Assembly (NCBI GenBank): GCA_016212095.1
Contig: JACRHH010000010.1
Span: 1-64,000, forward strand
Length of the DNA: 64,000 bases
Direction of reading: 5' to 3'
Source of the DNA: Nitrospirota bacterium
GTDB lineage: Bacteria; Nitrospirota; Thermodesulfovibrionia; SZUA-242
Made by a program: the position numbers and the translations under genes. Shown one piece after another: positions 43,494 through 52,019 of this stretch. A model generated the notes under the pieces. It was not told the DNA's origin. It saw nothing but the letters and a program-made list of their open reading frames with translations, and did not search any database. The number at the start of each line of letters is the position of its first letter. The stretch's first letter is position 1.

Positions 43494-44787
43494 TCTTCCA
43501 ATACATCCTGAGCGAGAAATGCTCCCCCTGCTCCTGCACCATTATGGGGCCAGAAACCTCCACGCCCGAAAACATTCCGGAACCGGCAATTATGCCCACA
43601 AGCTCCGAGGATCGGGCCGAGAAGCCGTCGATCTCAACCTTGCCCTTTTCGTCCATCGAAAAACTCGCAAGCCATGTGTCCGGCGGCATTATCCTGCTCA
43701 ACTCCTGGAGCGCGCGAAAAGGCGCGTTGCCTTCCGCGAAATATGGGCGTAGCACCGCAAGCGAGCGGATCGCGCCTTCCCGCTCCTTCGATCCCTCGGA
43801 AGCGCGCTTCACGGTCTGTTTCAGTTCGGCCAGCTCCCTGTCTATTTCGGCAAGCGCCGTGGTCTCCTTGCGGCTCTGTTCATGGTGCTGAAGCGAGTAG
43901 GTACACATAAGGCTTACCACCAGCGCCGAAAGCAGCATCCGGTGATAATCGCGCTTGCCCCTGAAACCGGCGGGCAACAGATCTATGTCTGAACCTCGTC
44001 GTCTAAACGGCAGGGCCATGCGCCGCGTCGAGAGCGTGGGGCTTTTCTCCTCTGCCCTGAAAACGGCTGCATTCAATATTGCCGCAAGCTTTGACGGCTC
44101 GAATCCGTCACGCGCGCCATGGACGGCTATTCGGCTGCATCCGTGCTGTTCGATATCCCGCGAGATGGAGCGGGCCAGCGATTCGTAGACAAGCTCGCTC
44201 ATCGGCGAGCGCTCAATGCTCCGGAGCACAACCGGCCTGCCGTTTTTGAAGATCATGAAATCGAAGTCGGTTCCGTTAACGCCGAGGCAGGCGGTTTCGG
44301 CGTCGGAACGCCGCTTGCAGTGAAACCTGAAAGCGGCTATTTCCGCCGACAGAATCGTGATCCCCGCAGAAATCAGCGCGTTCAGATACGGATCGAGCAA
44401 CGAGCGGCGCACGCATACCGCGAGAATCCGCATCGCATCGCGCCGCTTCTCGATGATCCTGTATCCCCAGTAGAAGCTGTCGAGCGAGATCGGAAGGTAG
44501 CGTTCAAGCTCAAACGGTATGGCGCGTTTCGCGTCGGAGCGTTTCATGGGCGGCATTTCGAACATCTGGACAACGGCCATGCCCAGAGGAAGATAAAGCC
44601 GCGCGCGGTCGATCTTTCGCGCCTTGAGTTCCTGCGTCATTATCTCGGCAACCGGAAGCGGCCTGCTTTCCGACGGCTCGCATACGCATTCGTCGATAAT
44701 TCCGCCTCCGGCCAACATGCTGCGCTCCACCGAGAAACGAATGCTGTTGCGGTCAACAAATACAAGCGCGTGGCTAGCGGGAAACAT
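43468..44787 (-). CDS. gspL: Type II secretion protein GspL-like (PilM/PilN fusion)
   Basis: A 439-residue protein with a cytoplasmic actin-like part (about 1-270; FVDRNSIRFSVERSML, PFELERYLP) that binds the ATPase GspE, a single membrane helix (about 275-295), and a periplasmic ferredoxin-like domain (about 330-430) with GNAPFRALQELSRIMPPDTW. It recruits GspE to the membrane together with GspM. It overlaps gspK by 14 bases and gspM by 26. Confidence 0.8.
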   Translation of the reverse strand: MFPASHALVFVDRNSIRFSVERSMLAGGGIIDECVCEPSESRPLPVAEIMTQELKARKIDRARLYLPLGMAVVQMFEMPPMKRSDAKRAIPFELERYLPISLDSFYWGYRIIEKRRDAMRILAVCVRRSLLDPYLNALISAGITILSAEIAAFRFHCKRRSDAETACLGVNGTDFDFMIFKNGRPVVLRSIERSPMSELVYESLARSISRDIEQHGCSRIAVHGARDGFEPSKLAAILNAAVFRAEEKSPTLSTRRMALPFRRRGSDIDLLPAGFRGKRDYHRMLLSALVVSLMCTYSLQHHEQSRKETTALAEIDRELAELKQTVKRASEGSKEREGAIRSLAVLRPYFAEGNAPFRALQELSRIMPPDTWLASFSMDEKGKVEIDGFSARSSELVGIIAGSGMFSGVEVSGPIMVQEQGEHFSLRMYWKNVEGTVKK

Positions 44788-45703
44788 CGTCCCTCCATTG
44801 GAGAACGTTCACATCCTTGTGTCCGCCACGGGTTACCCTCATCACAACAGCCTCGACGGTTCTTGCATATGTGGTTCCGGCAGGCTCGGCGGACGCAACG
44901 ATGCGGAAACAGTTGGAGGAAGTGCTGTTGATTCCGACACGGCGGGCAAGATCGGGAATCGAGAGCACAGGGCCGGACGCCCGCTGCAAGATAATGCTCT
45001 GGATGCTTGAGTATGGCACGCCCAACAGATCCATCATCTCCTGCGAAACGGTGTTCACGTTCATTCCGCCCGCCGGACATATCGTGAAGTAATCGCGGAT
45101 ACCTGTAAGCTCCCGCTCGGCGTTTCCGTAAAGTATGTCCTTGTCCATCCCCTTGAGCAGAAGCAACTCCTCCACCGAGCTGAAATTGCCGTTCTTTGCC
45201 TCGTAGCCAAGCGGCTCGTAGAAGTCTGTTTCAGCGCCGTTTAATCTGTGCTCGTCGTCCGGATCGCGCCAGTCGGCGATAGAATCGGCTATCTCGTCGG
45301 CGCCCTTGTCGTCAACGCCTGAGCGCGCAAGCATCGTGACGAAAGAATCGCGCGGCGCGGAGTTCAGGCTTATGCGGGCGCTCTCGTCGAAAATGCGAAC
45401 CGTAACCTTGCCGAAGCCGGTCTCGCGCTCCTCCTCGAACGGCTCTCCCATGTTGGCCACGATCAGCCTTTCCTCCGTGTCGGTATAATCCACCGTGTCG
45501 TCCTTGTCGTCAAGCAGAAACCGCACCGCATCCTCGTAACCGGCAATCGCCTGATAATACGCCTGGGTATCTTCCCGGAAGTTTCTGGCGCTCGCAAGCC
45601 CGGCCCGCATCGAGACCGCAAACGACGCGCCGACAACCGCAAGAAGCACCAATACCCACAGCGTCATCAGCAGCGCAAGTCCGCGTTCGTCCGTTTTCCG
45701 CAT
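44774..45703 (-). CDS. gspK: Type II secretion minor pseudopilin GspK
   Basis: A 309-residue minor pseudopilin. It has a short leader ending ERGLALLMTLWVLVLLAVVG, a prepilin-like helix, and the large GspK globular part with helix-hairpin-helix-like repeats (VDDKGADEIADSIADWRD, SSVEELLLLKGMDKDILYG). GspK caps the pseudopilus tip. The genes for GspG, H, I, J and F are not in the window. Confidence 0.85.
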   Translation of the reverse strand: MRKTDERGLALLMTLWVLVLLAVVGASFAVSMRAGLASARNFREDTQAYYQAIAGYEDAVRFLLDDKDDTVDYTDTEERLIVANMGEPFEEERETGFGKVTVRIFDESARISLNSAPRDSFVTMLARSGVDDKGADEIADSIADWRDPDDEHRLNGAETDFYEPLGYEAKNGNFSSVEELLLLKGMDKDILYGNAERELTGIRDYFTICPAGGMNVNTVSQEMMDLLGVPYSSIQSIILQRASGPVLSIPDLARRVGINSTSSNCFRIVASAEPAGTTYARTVEAVVMRVTRGGHKDVNVLQWRDDVSR

Positions 45704-45715
45704 CGCCCATAACCG

Positions 45716-47413
45716 TTACAAGGCTATCTGCGTCACGCGCATGACTTCGTCAAGCGTCGTCGAACCGCTCAACACCTTCAGAAGTCCGTCTTCCCGAAGC
45801 GTGCGCATACCCTTGTTTATCGCGTATTCCTTCAGGCGCGCCGATGTCGCGTTTTCCACGATCAAAAGCCGCAGTCCCTCGTCCACCGGCAAAAGCTCGA
45901 ATATGCCTATGCGGCCCTTGTAGCCCGATCCCTTGCATGTCTGGCAGCCTCGCCCCCGATATAGTTTCTCCACCGGATGCCCGAACACCGCCGACACGTC
46001 ATCGCCGGGCGCATACGCCTCGCGGCAGTCGGGGCATATCTTGCGGACAAGCCGTTGCGCCATCACGCCGATAAGCGTGGACGACACGAGAAAGCTTTCA
46101 ACCCCCATGTCCATCAGACGGGTTATGGCTCCGGGCGCATCGTTGGTGTGAAGCGTGCTGAACAGCAGATGACCTGTAAGCGCCGCGTGGATGGCTATTC
46201 CGGCGGTCTCCACATCGCGAATTTCACCAACCATGATTACGTCCGGGTCTTGCCTGACGATATGTCTAAGACCGGTCGAGAACGTCAGGCCAATCTTTGC
46301 GCGCACATGAATCTGGTTCACGCCGGGAAGCTGATATTCGACAGGCTCCTCAACCGTGATTATCTTCTTGTCGGGCGAATTTATCTTGTCCAGGGTTCCG
46401 TAAAGCGTGGTCGTCTTTCCGCTTCCGGTTGGGCCGGTGATAAGAAACATTCCGTAAGGGAGCCTGATCAGCTTTTCGTAAATTCCCCGCAGATCCTCGG
46501 TGAAACCAAGCTCTTCCAGAGTGTAGAACGCGGATGATTTATCGAGGATACGCATCACGATGCTTTCGCCGTGGACTGTCGGCAGTGTCGAGACGCGCAG
46601 ATCGATCTCCCTGCCGTCGTAGATGCCTTTAATCCGGCCATCTTGCGGAAGCCTGCGCTCGGCTATGTTCATCTGGGCCATCAGCTTCAGGCGCGACGAT
46701 ATGGCCGGCTGCATCCGCTTTGGAAAAGACTGCGATTCGTGCAGTATGCCGTCAACGCGATAGCGGACGCGCACGGAATGCTCGAACGGCTCCACATGGA
46801 TGTCGCTGCAACGGTCGTGAACCGCGTTTTCTATGAGCATGGTCACAAGCTGGATTATTCCGCTGTCCTGCGCCAGATCCTTGAGCTGGCTCACCTCGCC
46901 GGTTTCCGGAGCGGTTGAAGCGGGCGCTTCATCTTCTTCTTCCTGCACCACGTCGAGAATGCGCCGCATTACCGCGCCGCGCGAGCCATAGAACGCGTCC
47001 AGCGATTCAATTATGTCCTCGGCGAATCCGAGGCGAACCTCAAGCCGCTTGCCGATGGCGCTACGGAGGTTGCTCAGGGCCATGTCGTTGTCCGGATTGG
47101 CGACGACTATTGTGAGCGTATCCTCCGTCATCTTGACAGGGAATATCAGGTTGTCGCGAAGGAACTCATACGAAATCGAATGATCAACCGTAGCCTCCTT
47201 CGGGAACTGGTCGGAGGTGAGATAAGGCACGCCTGTCTGCCTGCTCAGGGCCTTGAGCACGTCAACCCGGTTGATCCAGCCCTTGTCAACCAATATCTCG
47301 CCGATTTTCTTGTGAGCGCCCTTCTCGGCGCGCTGTGTTTTCAGCGCCTCGTCGATCTGCTCCTGCGTGATCATGCTCATGTCGAGCATTATTTCGCTTA
47401 TGCGCCTGGGCAA
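45716..47413 (-). CDS. gspE: Type II secretion ATPase GspE
   Basis: A 565-residue hexameric ATPase. N-terminal GspE-type domain (about 1-150), then GPTGSGKTTTLYGTL (Walker A), DPDVIMVGEIRDVETA (Walker B/Asp box), ALTGHLLFSTLHTNDAP (His box) and a zinc tetracysteine (CPDC...CQTC) near residues 445-490. It powers pseudopilus assembly with GspL. It starts 9 bases after the mlaD stop codon, tying the lipid transporter and secretion genes into one transcript. Confidence 0.9.
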   Translation of the reverse strand: MPRRISEIMLDMSMITQEQIDEALKTQRAEKGAHKKIGEILVDKGWINRVDVLKALSRQTGVPYLTSDQFPKEATVDHSISYEFLRDNLIFPVKMTEDTLTIVVANPDNDMALSNLRSAIGKRLEVRLGFAEDIIESLDAFYGSRGAVMRRILDVVQEEEDEAPASTAPETGEVSQLKDLAQDSGIIQLVTMLIENAVHDRCSDIHVEPFEHSVRVRYRVDGILHESQSFPKRMQPAISSRLKLMAQMNIAERRLPQDGRIKGIYDGREIDLRVSTLPTVHGESIVMRILDKSSAFYTLEELGFTEDLRGIYEKLIRLPYGMFLITGPTGSGKTTTLYGTLDKINSPDKKIITVEEPVEYQLPGVNQIHVRAKIGLTFSTGLRHIVRQDPDVIMVGEIRDVETAGIAIHAALTGHLLFSTLHTNDAPGAITRLMDMGVESFLVSSTLIGVMAQRLVRKICPDCREAYAPGDDVSAVFGHPVEKLYRGRGCQTCKGSGYKGRIGIFELLPVDEGLRLLIVENATSARLKEYAINKGMRTLREDGLLKVLSGSTTLDEVMRVTQIAL

Positions 47414-47422
47414 TGTTGTTTC

Positions 47423-48979
47423 CTATTTCCCTGGAATGCTCGGCAGCGAGCCCATCAGATACTTGAGGTCTTCATCCTCGAACCGCACGCCGCCGCCGAT
47501 GTAGGCTCCGCCTGTTTTGCGATTGAAAACATTGTCGTATCCGGCGTCGATAAACAGGTTTTGGAAGAACCTGTATTCCAGCCCCACCTTTATGTGCGGG
47601 TTTTTCGAATCGGCCTCGTCCTTGCCGAAGTCCCACGCGTCGGCGGAGAAAACAAGATTGCCGCCGGACGCATGATAGTCGGCTCCAAGGCCGAACGAGC
47701 TTTCGATCAGGCCGATACGCACGTCGGTGTCGGCGAACCGGCGGGCCAGCATCGCGGTGAATTCGATCTGGGTTTCGGTTGTCTTTTCGGTGGTTCTGGT
47801 GACGACCCCGCCAACATCGGTAACGGTCTCCTTCGTGTCGGTGTTGCCTACCGGATCGCGAACTATGCCGATGAGATAATATTTGTCGTCGCGCGGCTGA
47901 AGGCGAACGTTGAACGCGCCCTTGCCGTCGCTCGCCTTCGTCATGTAATCGCCCTTGAATTCGACGTAGGTTTTGAAACGGTCGATCTTTGCAATCTGCC
48001 GTCCGATGCCGTCGGCTGCGCCGCTGACGGAGTTGTAGAGCTTTTCGTCGTTGACCAGCTTGCCGAGTGTTCCTTCGCCCTTGTCTATGCGCTCGGTCAT
48101 CCGGCTGACGGAATCGAGCGTGGTTTTAGCCCTCATCGCAACGCCTTCCAGCTCCTTCGCGGTGTTCACGGCAGGGCCGTGCAGTTCCGCCATGAGTTTC
48201 TTCAATTCGGCGGCGGATGCCGACAGGTCATCCAGCAGTTGCGGGGCTTTCTGCCTGAACGTGTCCGAGACGGACGAAAGGTTGGCAAACGCAGTGGAAA
48301 CCTGCTGACGATTTTCGGTAACCATGCCGTTTGCCGAATCGGTAAGACTTACCGCTTTATCCACAAGAGTGTTCACCTTTTCCATCAATTGCGCGATTCT
48401 GTTGTCGTTTGCCGTAATCACGCTGTTCAGGTTATCGGTAATATGGCGGATGTTCTGTATGGTCTGGGCAATCGCCTCGCGGCTCTCCTCCGTGCCAATG
48501 GAATGATTGAGAGAATCGCCCAGCGCAGCGAAGTTGGCCGACATCGCCGCGAGATTGGTTATCAGAGTGTCGTAATCGGTTGGAACCCGTGAAATCTGGA
48601 TCGTGTCGCCATCCGCCAGAAACCTCGCGCCCGGAGTGCCGCCGTATATCGCCAGATACTTGTCGCCAAGCAGTCCGTGAGCCTGAACCGCTATGCCGGA
48701 ATCGGAGCGCACCGAGACGTTCGGGAACATCCGGAGCGTGATTTTTGCGCGATCTTCAACCAGTTCGATCCTTTCAACCCTTCCGGCATCGACGCCCGCA
48801 AGCTTCACCTTCGTGTTCTTGTCCACTCCCGCGGTATTTTCGAACCAGGCGTACAGTCTGTAGCCGGTTTCATCGTTGAGGCTAAGGCCGCCGATCTTGA
48901 ACGTCATGAACGACAGCACCACCATCACCAAAATAGAGAACAGGCCAACCTTGAGTTCCGACGAAAGCGCTCCCCTCAT
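47423..48979 (-). CDS. mlaD: MlaD-like MCE protein with C-terminal beta-barrel-like domain
   Basis: A 518-residue protein much longer than enteric MlaD. It has an N-terminal membrane anchor (about 9-27), one MCE domain (about 38-120; VKLAGVDAGRVERIEL, GLLGDKYLAIYGG), a long helical region (about 130-330) and a C-terminal region of amphipathic strands (about 335-518; FVEFKGDYMTK-like, IKVGLEYRFFQNLFIDAGYD, GGAYIGGGVRFEDED) ending near an outer-membrane type signature. A transenvelope MlaD with a beta-barrel has been described in diderm Firmicutes; this looks like the same idea. It carries lipid between the membranes with MlaE and MlaF. Confidence 0.85.
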   Translation of the reverse strand: MRGALSSELKVGLFSILVMVVLSFMTFKIGGLSLNDETGYRLYAWFENTAGVDKNTKVKLAGVDAGRVERIELVEDRAKITLRMFPNVSVRSDSGIAVQAHGLLGDKYLAIYGGTPGARFLADGDTIQISRVPTDYDTLITNLAAMSANFAALGDSLNHSIGTEESREAIAQTIQNIRHITDNLNSVITANDNRIAQLMEKVNTLVDKAVSLTDSANGMVTENRQQVSTAFANLSSVSDTFRQKAPQLLDDLSASAAELKKLMAELHGPAVNTAKELEGVAMRAKTTLDSVSRMTERIDKGEGTLGKLVNDEKLYNSVSGAADGIGRQIAKIDRFKTYVEFKGDYMTKASDGKGAFNVRLQPRDDKYYLIGIVRDPVGNTDTKETVTDVGGVVTRTTEKTTETQIEFTAMLARRFADTDVRIGLIESSFGLGADYHASGGNLVFSADAWDFGKDEADSKNPHIKVGLEYRFFQNLFIDAGYDNVFNRKTGGAYIGGGVRFEDEDLKYLMGSLPSIPGK

Positions 48980-49749
48980 GCCCGCGTCACCTCCATGGTT
49001 ATGGGGCCGACGGCGCTGCCGGTGATGAACTGGCGAACGATTTCGTTGGATGTATTTCTTATTTCATCAACGGTTCCAACCTCGATGATCCTGCCCTTGT
49101 AGAGCATTGCTATTCGGTCGGCTATTTTGTATGCGCTTGCCATGTCGTGAGTGATGCTTATGGATGTCACCTTGAGTTTCTTCCTTAAATCTACAATCAG
49201 TTCGTTAATAACATCGGCCATTATCGGATCGAGTCCGGTTGTCGGCTCGTCATAGAATATTACCTCAGGCTCCATGGCTATGGCGCGGGCAAGCCCCACC
49301 CGCTTGCGCATTCCACCGGAAAGCTCCGAGGGCATCAGATCCTCGATGCCCGCCAAACCGACCATCCGCAGCTTTTCCGAGGCAACTTTCCGCACTTCGG
49401 CGGATGAAAGCCTTGTGTGCTGCTTCAATCCGAAGCCTACATTTTCCCATACGCTGAACGAATCGAAAAGGGCGGCGTTCTGGAAAAGCATCCCGAATTT
49501 CTTTCTAAGCTCGCCCAAGTCGTGCTCGCCCAGCGACAGAACATCATGCCCGTCAACATAAATCCTGCCGCTGTCCGGCTTCAGCAGCCCGATGATATGT
49601 TTTATCAGCACGCTCTTGCCGGTTCCGCTTCCGCCGATAACCACCATGCTCTCGCCGCGCATCACGTCCAGTTCCAGACCGTCCAGCACCTGTTTCCTAC
49701 CGAATGACTTCGAAAGTCCTTCGATGTGAATCATGATGTCGGAATTCAT
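48976..49749 (-). CDS. mlaF: MlaF-like ABC ATPase
   Basis: A 257-residue ATPase of the Mla lipid transporter: GGSGTGKSVL (Walker A), LSGGMRKRVGLARA (signature), VIFYDEPTTGLDP (Walker B) and SITHDMASA (switch His). ATG 49749 overlaps the mlaE stop (ATGA), and its own stop overlaps the mlaD start. It works with MlaE in the inner membrane and MlaD in the periplasm to move phospholipid. Confidence 0.9.
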   Translation of the reverse strand: MNSDIMIHIEGLSKSFGRKQVLDGLELDVMRGESMVVIGGSGTGKSVLIKHIIGLLKPDSGRIYVDGHDVLSLGEHDLGELRKKFGMLFQNAALFDSFSVWENVGFGLKQHTRLSSAEVRKVASEKLRMVGLAGIEDLMPSELSGGMRKRVGLARAIAMEPEVIFYDEPTTGLDPIMADVINELIVDLRKKLKVTSISITHDMASAYKIADRIAMLYKGRIIEVGTVDEIRNTSNEIVRQFITGSAVGPITMEVTRA

Positions 49750-50552
49750 TTGAACAGCCATGCCGACAGGAAATAGTCAGAGATAAGTATTGCCATCGAA
49801 GATAATACCACTGCGCGCGTGGTTGCCTTGCCCACGCCCTCCGCGCCGCCCTCGGAAGCAAATCCCTCGTAGCTGCTTATGAGCGCGATTGCGGCTCCGA
49901 AAAAGAACGATTTCAGAAGGCCGTGAAAAATATCCTCCATTTCCAGAAAATCCCACGTGCGCGTCATGTATGTTGTGGGATTCGCGCCAAGCACACGGGT
50001 GCTCACGATAAACCCGCCCATTATGCCGATGCCGTCGGAAAGCACCGTGAGAGCGGGAAGCATCAGCATCCCGCCGATGAAACGCGGAACTACGAGGTAT
50101 CGAACCGGATTTGTTGCAAGGGTTTCGAGCGCGTCTATCTGTTCGGTAACGCGCATGGTTCCAAGCTCGGCAGCCATAGCCGCGCCGGCCCTGCCGGCAA
50201 CTATCAGTCCGGTGAGCACCGGGCCAAGCTCGCGTGTCATCGAAAGCGCGACCACAGTTCCGACAAGGGTTTCGGCGTCGAAACGCTTGAACGCCGTGTG
50301 ACTCTGGAGGGCCAGCACAGCTCCGGTGAACGATGCTGTTATGAGGACAACCGGCATCGAATTCACGCCGATCTCCACCATCTGCTTAAAAATGTTTCGC
50401 AGATAAAAAGGCGGCGTGAAAATATACCTGAGCGTGAAACAGAGCATCATTATCATGCCGCCCACCACGGAAAAAGACGGGATCAGAAGGCTGCCCAGAT
50501 ATTCGACAGGACAAAGCAATGTTACGGTTTTCCGAGGCTCCCGGCTGGTCAC
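49746..50552 (-). CDS. mlaE: MlaE-like permease
   Basis: A 268-residue permease with about five membrane helices and the MlaE blocks SFTGAVLALQSH, ELGPVLTGLIVAGRAGAAMA, ELGTMRVTEQIDALETLA and GFIVSTRVLG. It starts at GTG 50552, overlapping the alr stop (GTGA). An N-terminal segment of about 20 residues precedes the usual start of MlaE. It is the membrane core of the Mla/MCE transporter. Confidence 0.9.
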   Translation of the reverse strand: MTSREPRKTVTLLCPVEYLGSLLIPSFSVVGGMIMMLCFTLRYIFTPPFYLRNIFKQMVEIGVNSMPVVLITASFTGAVLALQSHTAFKRFDAETLVGTVVALSMTRELGPVLTGLIVAGRAGAAMAAELGTMRVTEQIDALETLATNPVRYLVVPRFIGGMLMLPALTVLSDGIGIMGGFIVSTRVLGANPTTYMTRTWDFLEMEDIFHGLLKSFFFGAAIALISSYEGFASEGGAEGVGKATTRAVVLSSMAILISDYFLSAWLFK

Positions 50553-51655
50553 GAATCGTAAATCCTTTTTACGCGTCTGCCGAAGCAGGTCAGTATTTCG
50601 TAAGGGATTGTTCCGGCAAGCCCGGCCATCTCATCGGCCCCGATGCTCTCGCTGCCGGACGAGCCCAGCACAATCACCTCGTCGCCGACCGAAACTCCGC
50701 GGGTGTCTGTCATGTCGATCATGGTCAGATCCATGCAGACCCTGCCGACTACCGGAACGCGCTGCCCATTGTAAAGAACGCTTCCGGAATTGGACAGATG
50801 CCTGCGGAATCCGTCGGCGTATCCGATTGCGATTGTAGCGATAAGGCTCTCGCGTTCGGCGCGAAACGTTCGGCCATAGCCGATTGTCGTGCCGGTTGGC
50901 ACTCGCTTCATGGCCACTATCCGGGCGGTGACTGTCATGACGGGTTCAAGAGTAATATTGGAAACAAGCGGCGCCGGGTTGTAACCGTAGAGCATAAGGC
51001 CCGGACGCACCATGTCGAGATGCGTCTCCGGCAGGTTCAAAACAGCCGCGCTGTTTGCCAGATGACGAAACCGGATGTTGACGCCCTTTCCGGCTATTTC
51101 GGCGGATATGCGGTTGAAGACCGCAAGCTGTTCGCGCGCGCTGTCAGGATCGGCAAGATCGGCATCGGAAAGATGGCTCATAAGACCTTCCACCAAAACG
51201 CCAGGCATGGATGATATTTCCGAAACAGTCTTGACAGCCATATCCGGCAGAATGCCGACCCTTCCCATTCCAGTGTCTATTTTTACGTGAACATTGACGC
51301 TTTTGCCGAGTCGCACCGCTTCCGCCGACAATGACTTGGCCTGCTCGATGCTCCAGACCACAGGCGTGAGGCTGTGCTTGAAAATATCGCAAACCGATTG
51401 CGGCTCACATCCAAACAGCAGAACAATCGGCTTCGCGATGCCGGCATTGCGAAGCTCAACGGCCTCATCCGGATATGCAACCGCAAGACCGTGTGCGCCG
51501 GCATCGACAAGGGTTTTCGATGCCTCTATCGCTCCATGCCCGTATGCGTCGGCCTTGACAACAGCCAGAACCGGTCTGCCCGAAGCAATCGCCGAGGCCT
51601 TTTTAAAATTACGTTTGATCGCCCCAAGCGATATATGGGCGAATGCGAAACTCAG
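50549..51655 (-). CDS. alr: Alanine racemase with a CTG start codon
   Basis: A 368-residue pyridoxal-phosphate enzyme that makes D-alanine for peptidoglycan. The cofactor lysine motif AVVKADAYGHG lies near residue 30, and the C-terminal domain contains TIGYGRTF and GRVCMDLTMIDMT. The N-terminus, from SFAFAHISLGAIKRNF, is in frame back to CTG 51655 with AGGGGA upstream; there is no ATG, GTG or TTG between the previous stop and the conserved core except far inside. The CTG overlaps the tatA stop (CTGA). A call from GTG/ATG 51361 would cut off 98 residues, including the catalytic lysine. Confidence 0.8.
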   Translation of the reverse strand: MSFAFAHISLGAIKRNFKKASAIASGRPVLAVVKADAYGHGAIEASKTLVDAGAHGLAVAYPDEAVELRNAGIAKPIVLLFGCEPQSVCDIFKHSLTPVVWSIEQAKSLSAEAVRLGKSVNVHVKIDTGMGRVGILPDMAVKTVSEISSMPGVLVEGLMSHLSDADLADPDSAREQLAVFNRISAEIAGKGVNIRFRHLANSAAVLNLPETHLDMVRPGLMLYGYNPAPLVSNITLEPVMTVTARIVAMKRVPTGTTIGYGRTFRAERESLIATIAIGYADGFRRHLSNSGSVLYNGQRVPVVGRVCMDLTMIDMTDTRGVSVGDEVIVLGSSGSESIGADEMAGLAGTIPYEILTCFGRRVKRIYDS

Positions 51656-51864
51656 GCCGTCTTCCCCTCGCTCGACCCGGGTTTGGTTTCTCCGGCGCTT
51701 TTTGGAGGCGTGACATCAATCTCATCCGGCGAATTCACCGATTTCTTGAAGTTTCTCATCGCCTCGCCGATGCCCTTGCCGAGCTCAGGAAGGCGTCGCG
51801 CCCCGAACATAACCACGACTATCACCAGAATCAACACCAGTTCCGGCACGCCAAGACCAAACAT
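51652..51864 (-). CDS. tatA: TatA-family twin-arginine translocase subunit
   Basis: A 70-residue protein with an N-terminal membrane helix (ELVLILVIVVVMFGARRLPE) followed by the Gly-Lys amphipathic helix (LGKGIGEAMRNFKKSV) and a short acidic tail. It forms the pore of the Tat export system; TatB and TatC are not encoded nearby. AAAGGAAAA precedes ATG 51864, the first gene of the operon that leads into alr, mla and gsp. Confidence 0.9.
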   Translation of the reverse strand: MFGLGVPELVLILVIVVVMFGARRLPELGKGIGEAMRNFKKSVNSPDEIDVTPPKSAGETKPGSSEGKTA

Positions 51865-51968
51865 ACTGTTTTCCTTTCACAGGCACATTCAGAATTCTTC
51901 AACTTTACTTCGGAGGGCGGTTTTTGTCAATGTTTACAGGATTTTCCGAGCTACCGCCTCACCCCTGC

Positions 51969-51988
51969 CCCTCTCCTGAAGGAGAGGG
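51969..51988. repeat. Hairpin within a dispersed GC-rich repeat
   Basis: CCCTCTCC-TGAA-GGAGAGGG, an 8-bp stem between the divergent tatA and coaE genes, inside sequence resembling a common dispersed repeat. Read as protein it gives the false coaE extension PHPCPSPEGEG. Confidence 0.6.
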
Positions 51989-52004
51989 ATTACCTCGCCC
52001 CTGT

Positions 52005-52010
52005 TATAAT
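52005..52010 (+). promoter_or_regulatory. -10 box next to the coaE start
   Basis: TATAAT ends one base before ATG 52011 and 10 bases before ATG 52020. If used, transcription would start at or near ATG 52020 and give a leaderless mRNA. No strong -35 box is seen, so this is tentative. Confidence 0.35.
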
Positions 52011-52019
52011 ATGGACGCA

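Noticed and set aside
47180-48592. 470-codon plus-strand open frame opposite gspE/mlaD
   Set aside because: It spans the junction of two well-defined minus-strand genes and lacks any recognisable domain.
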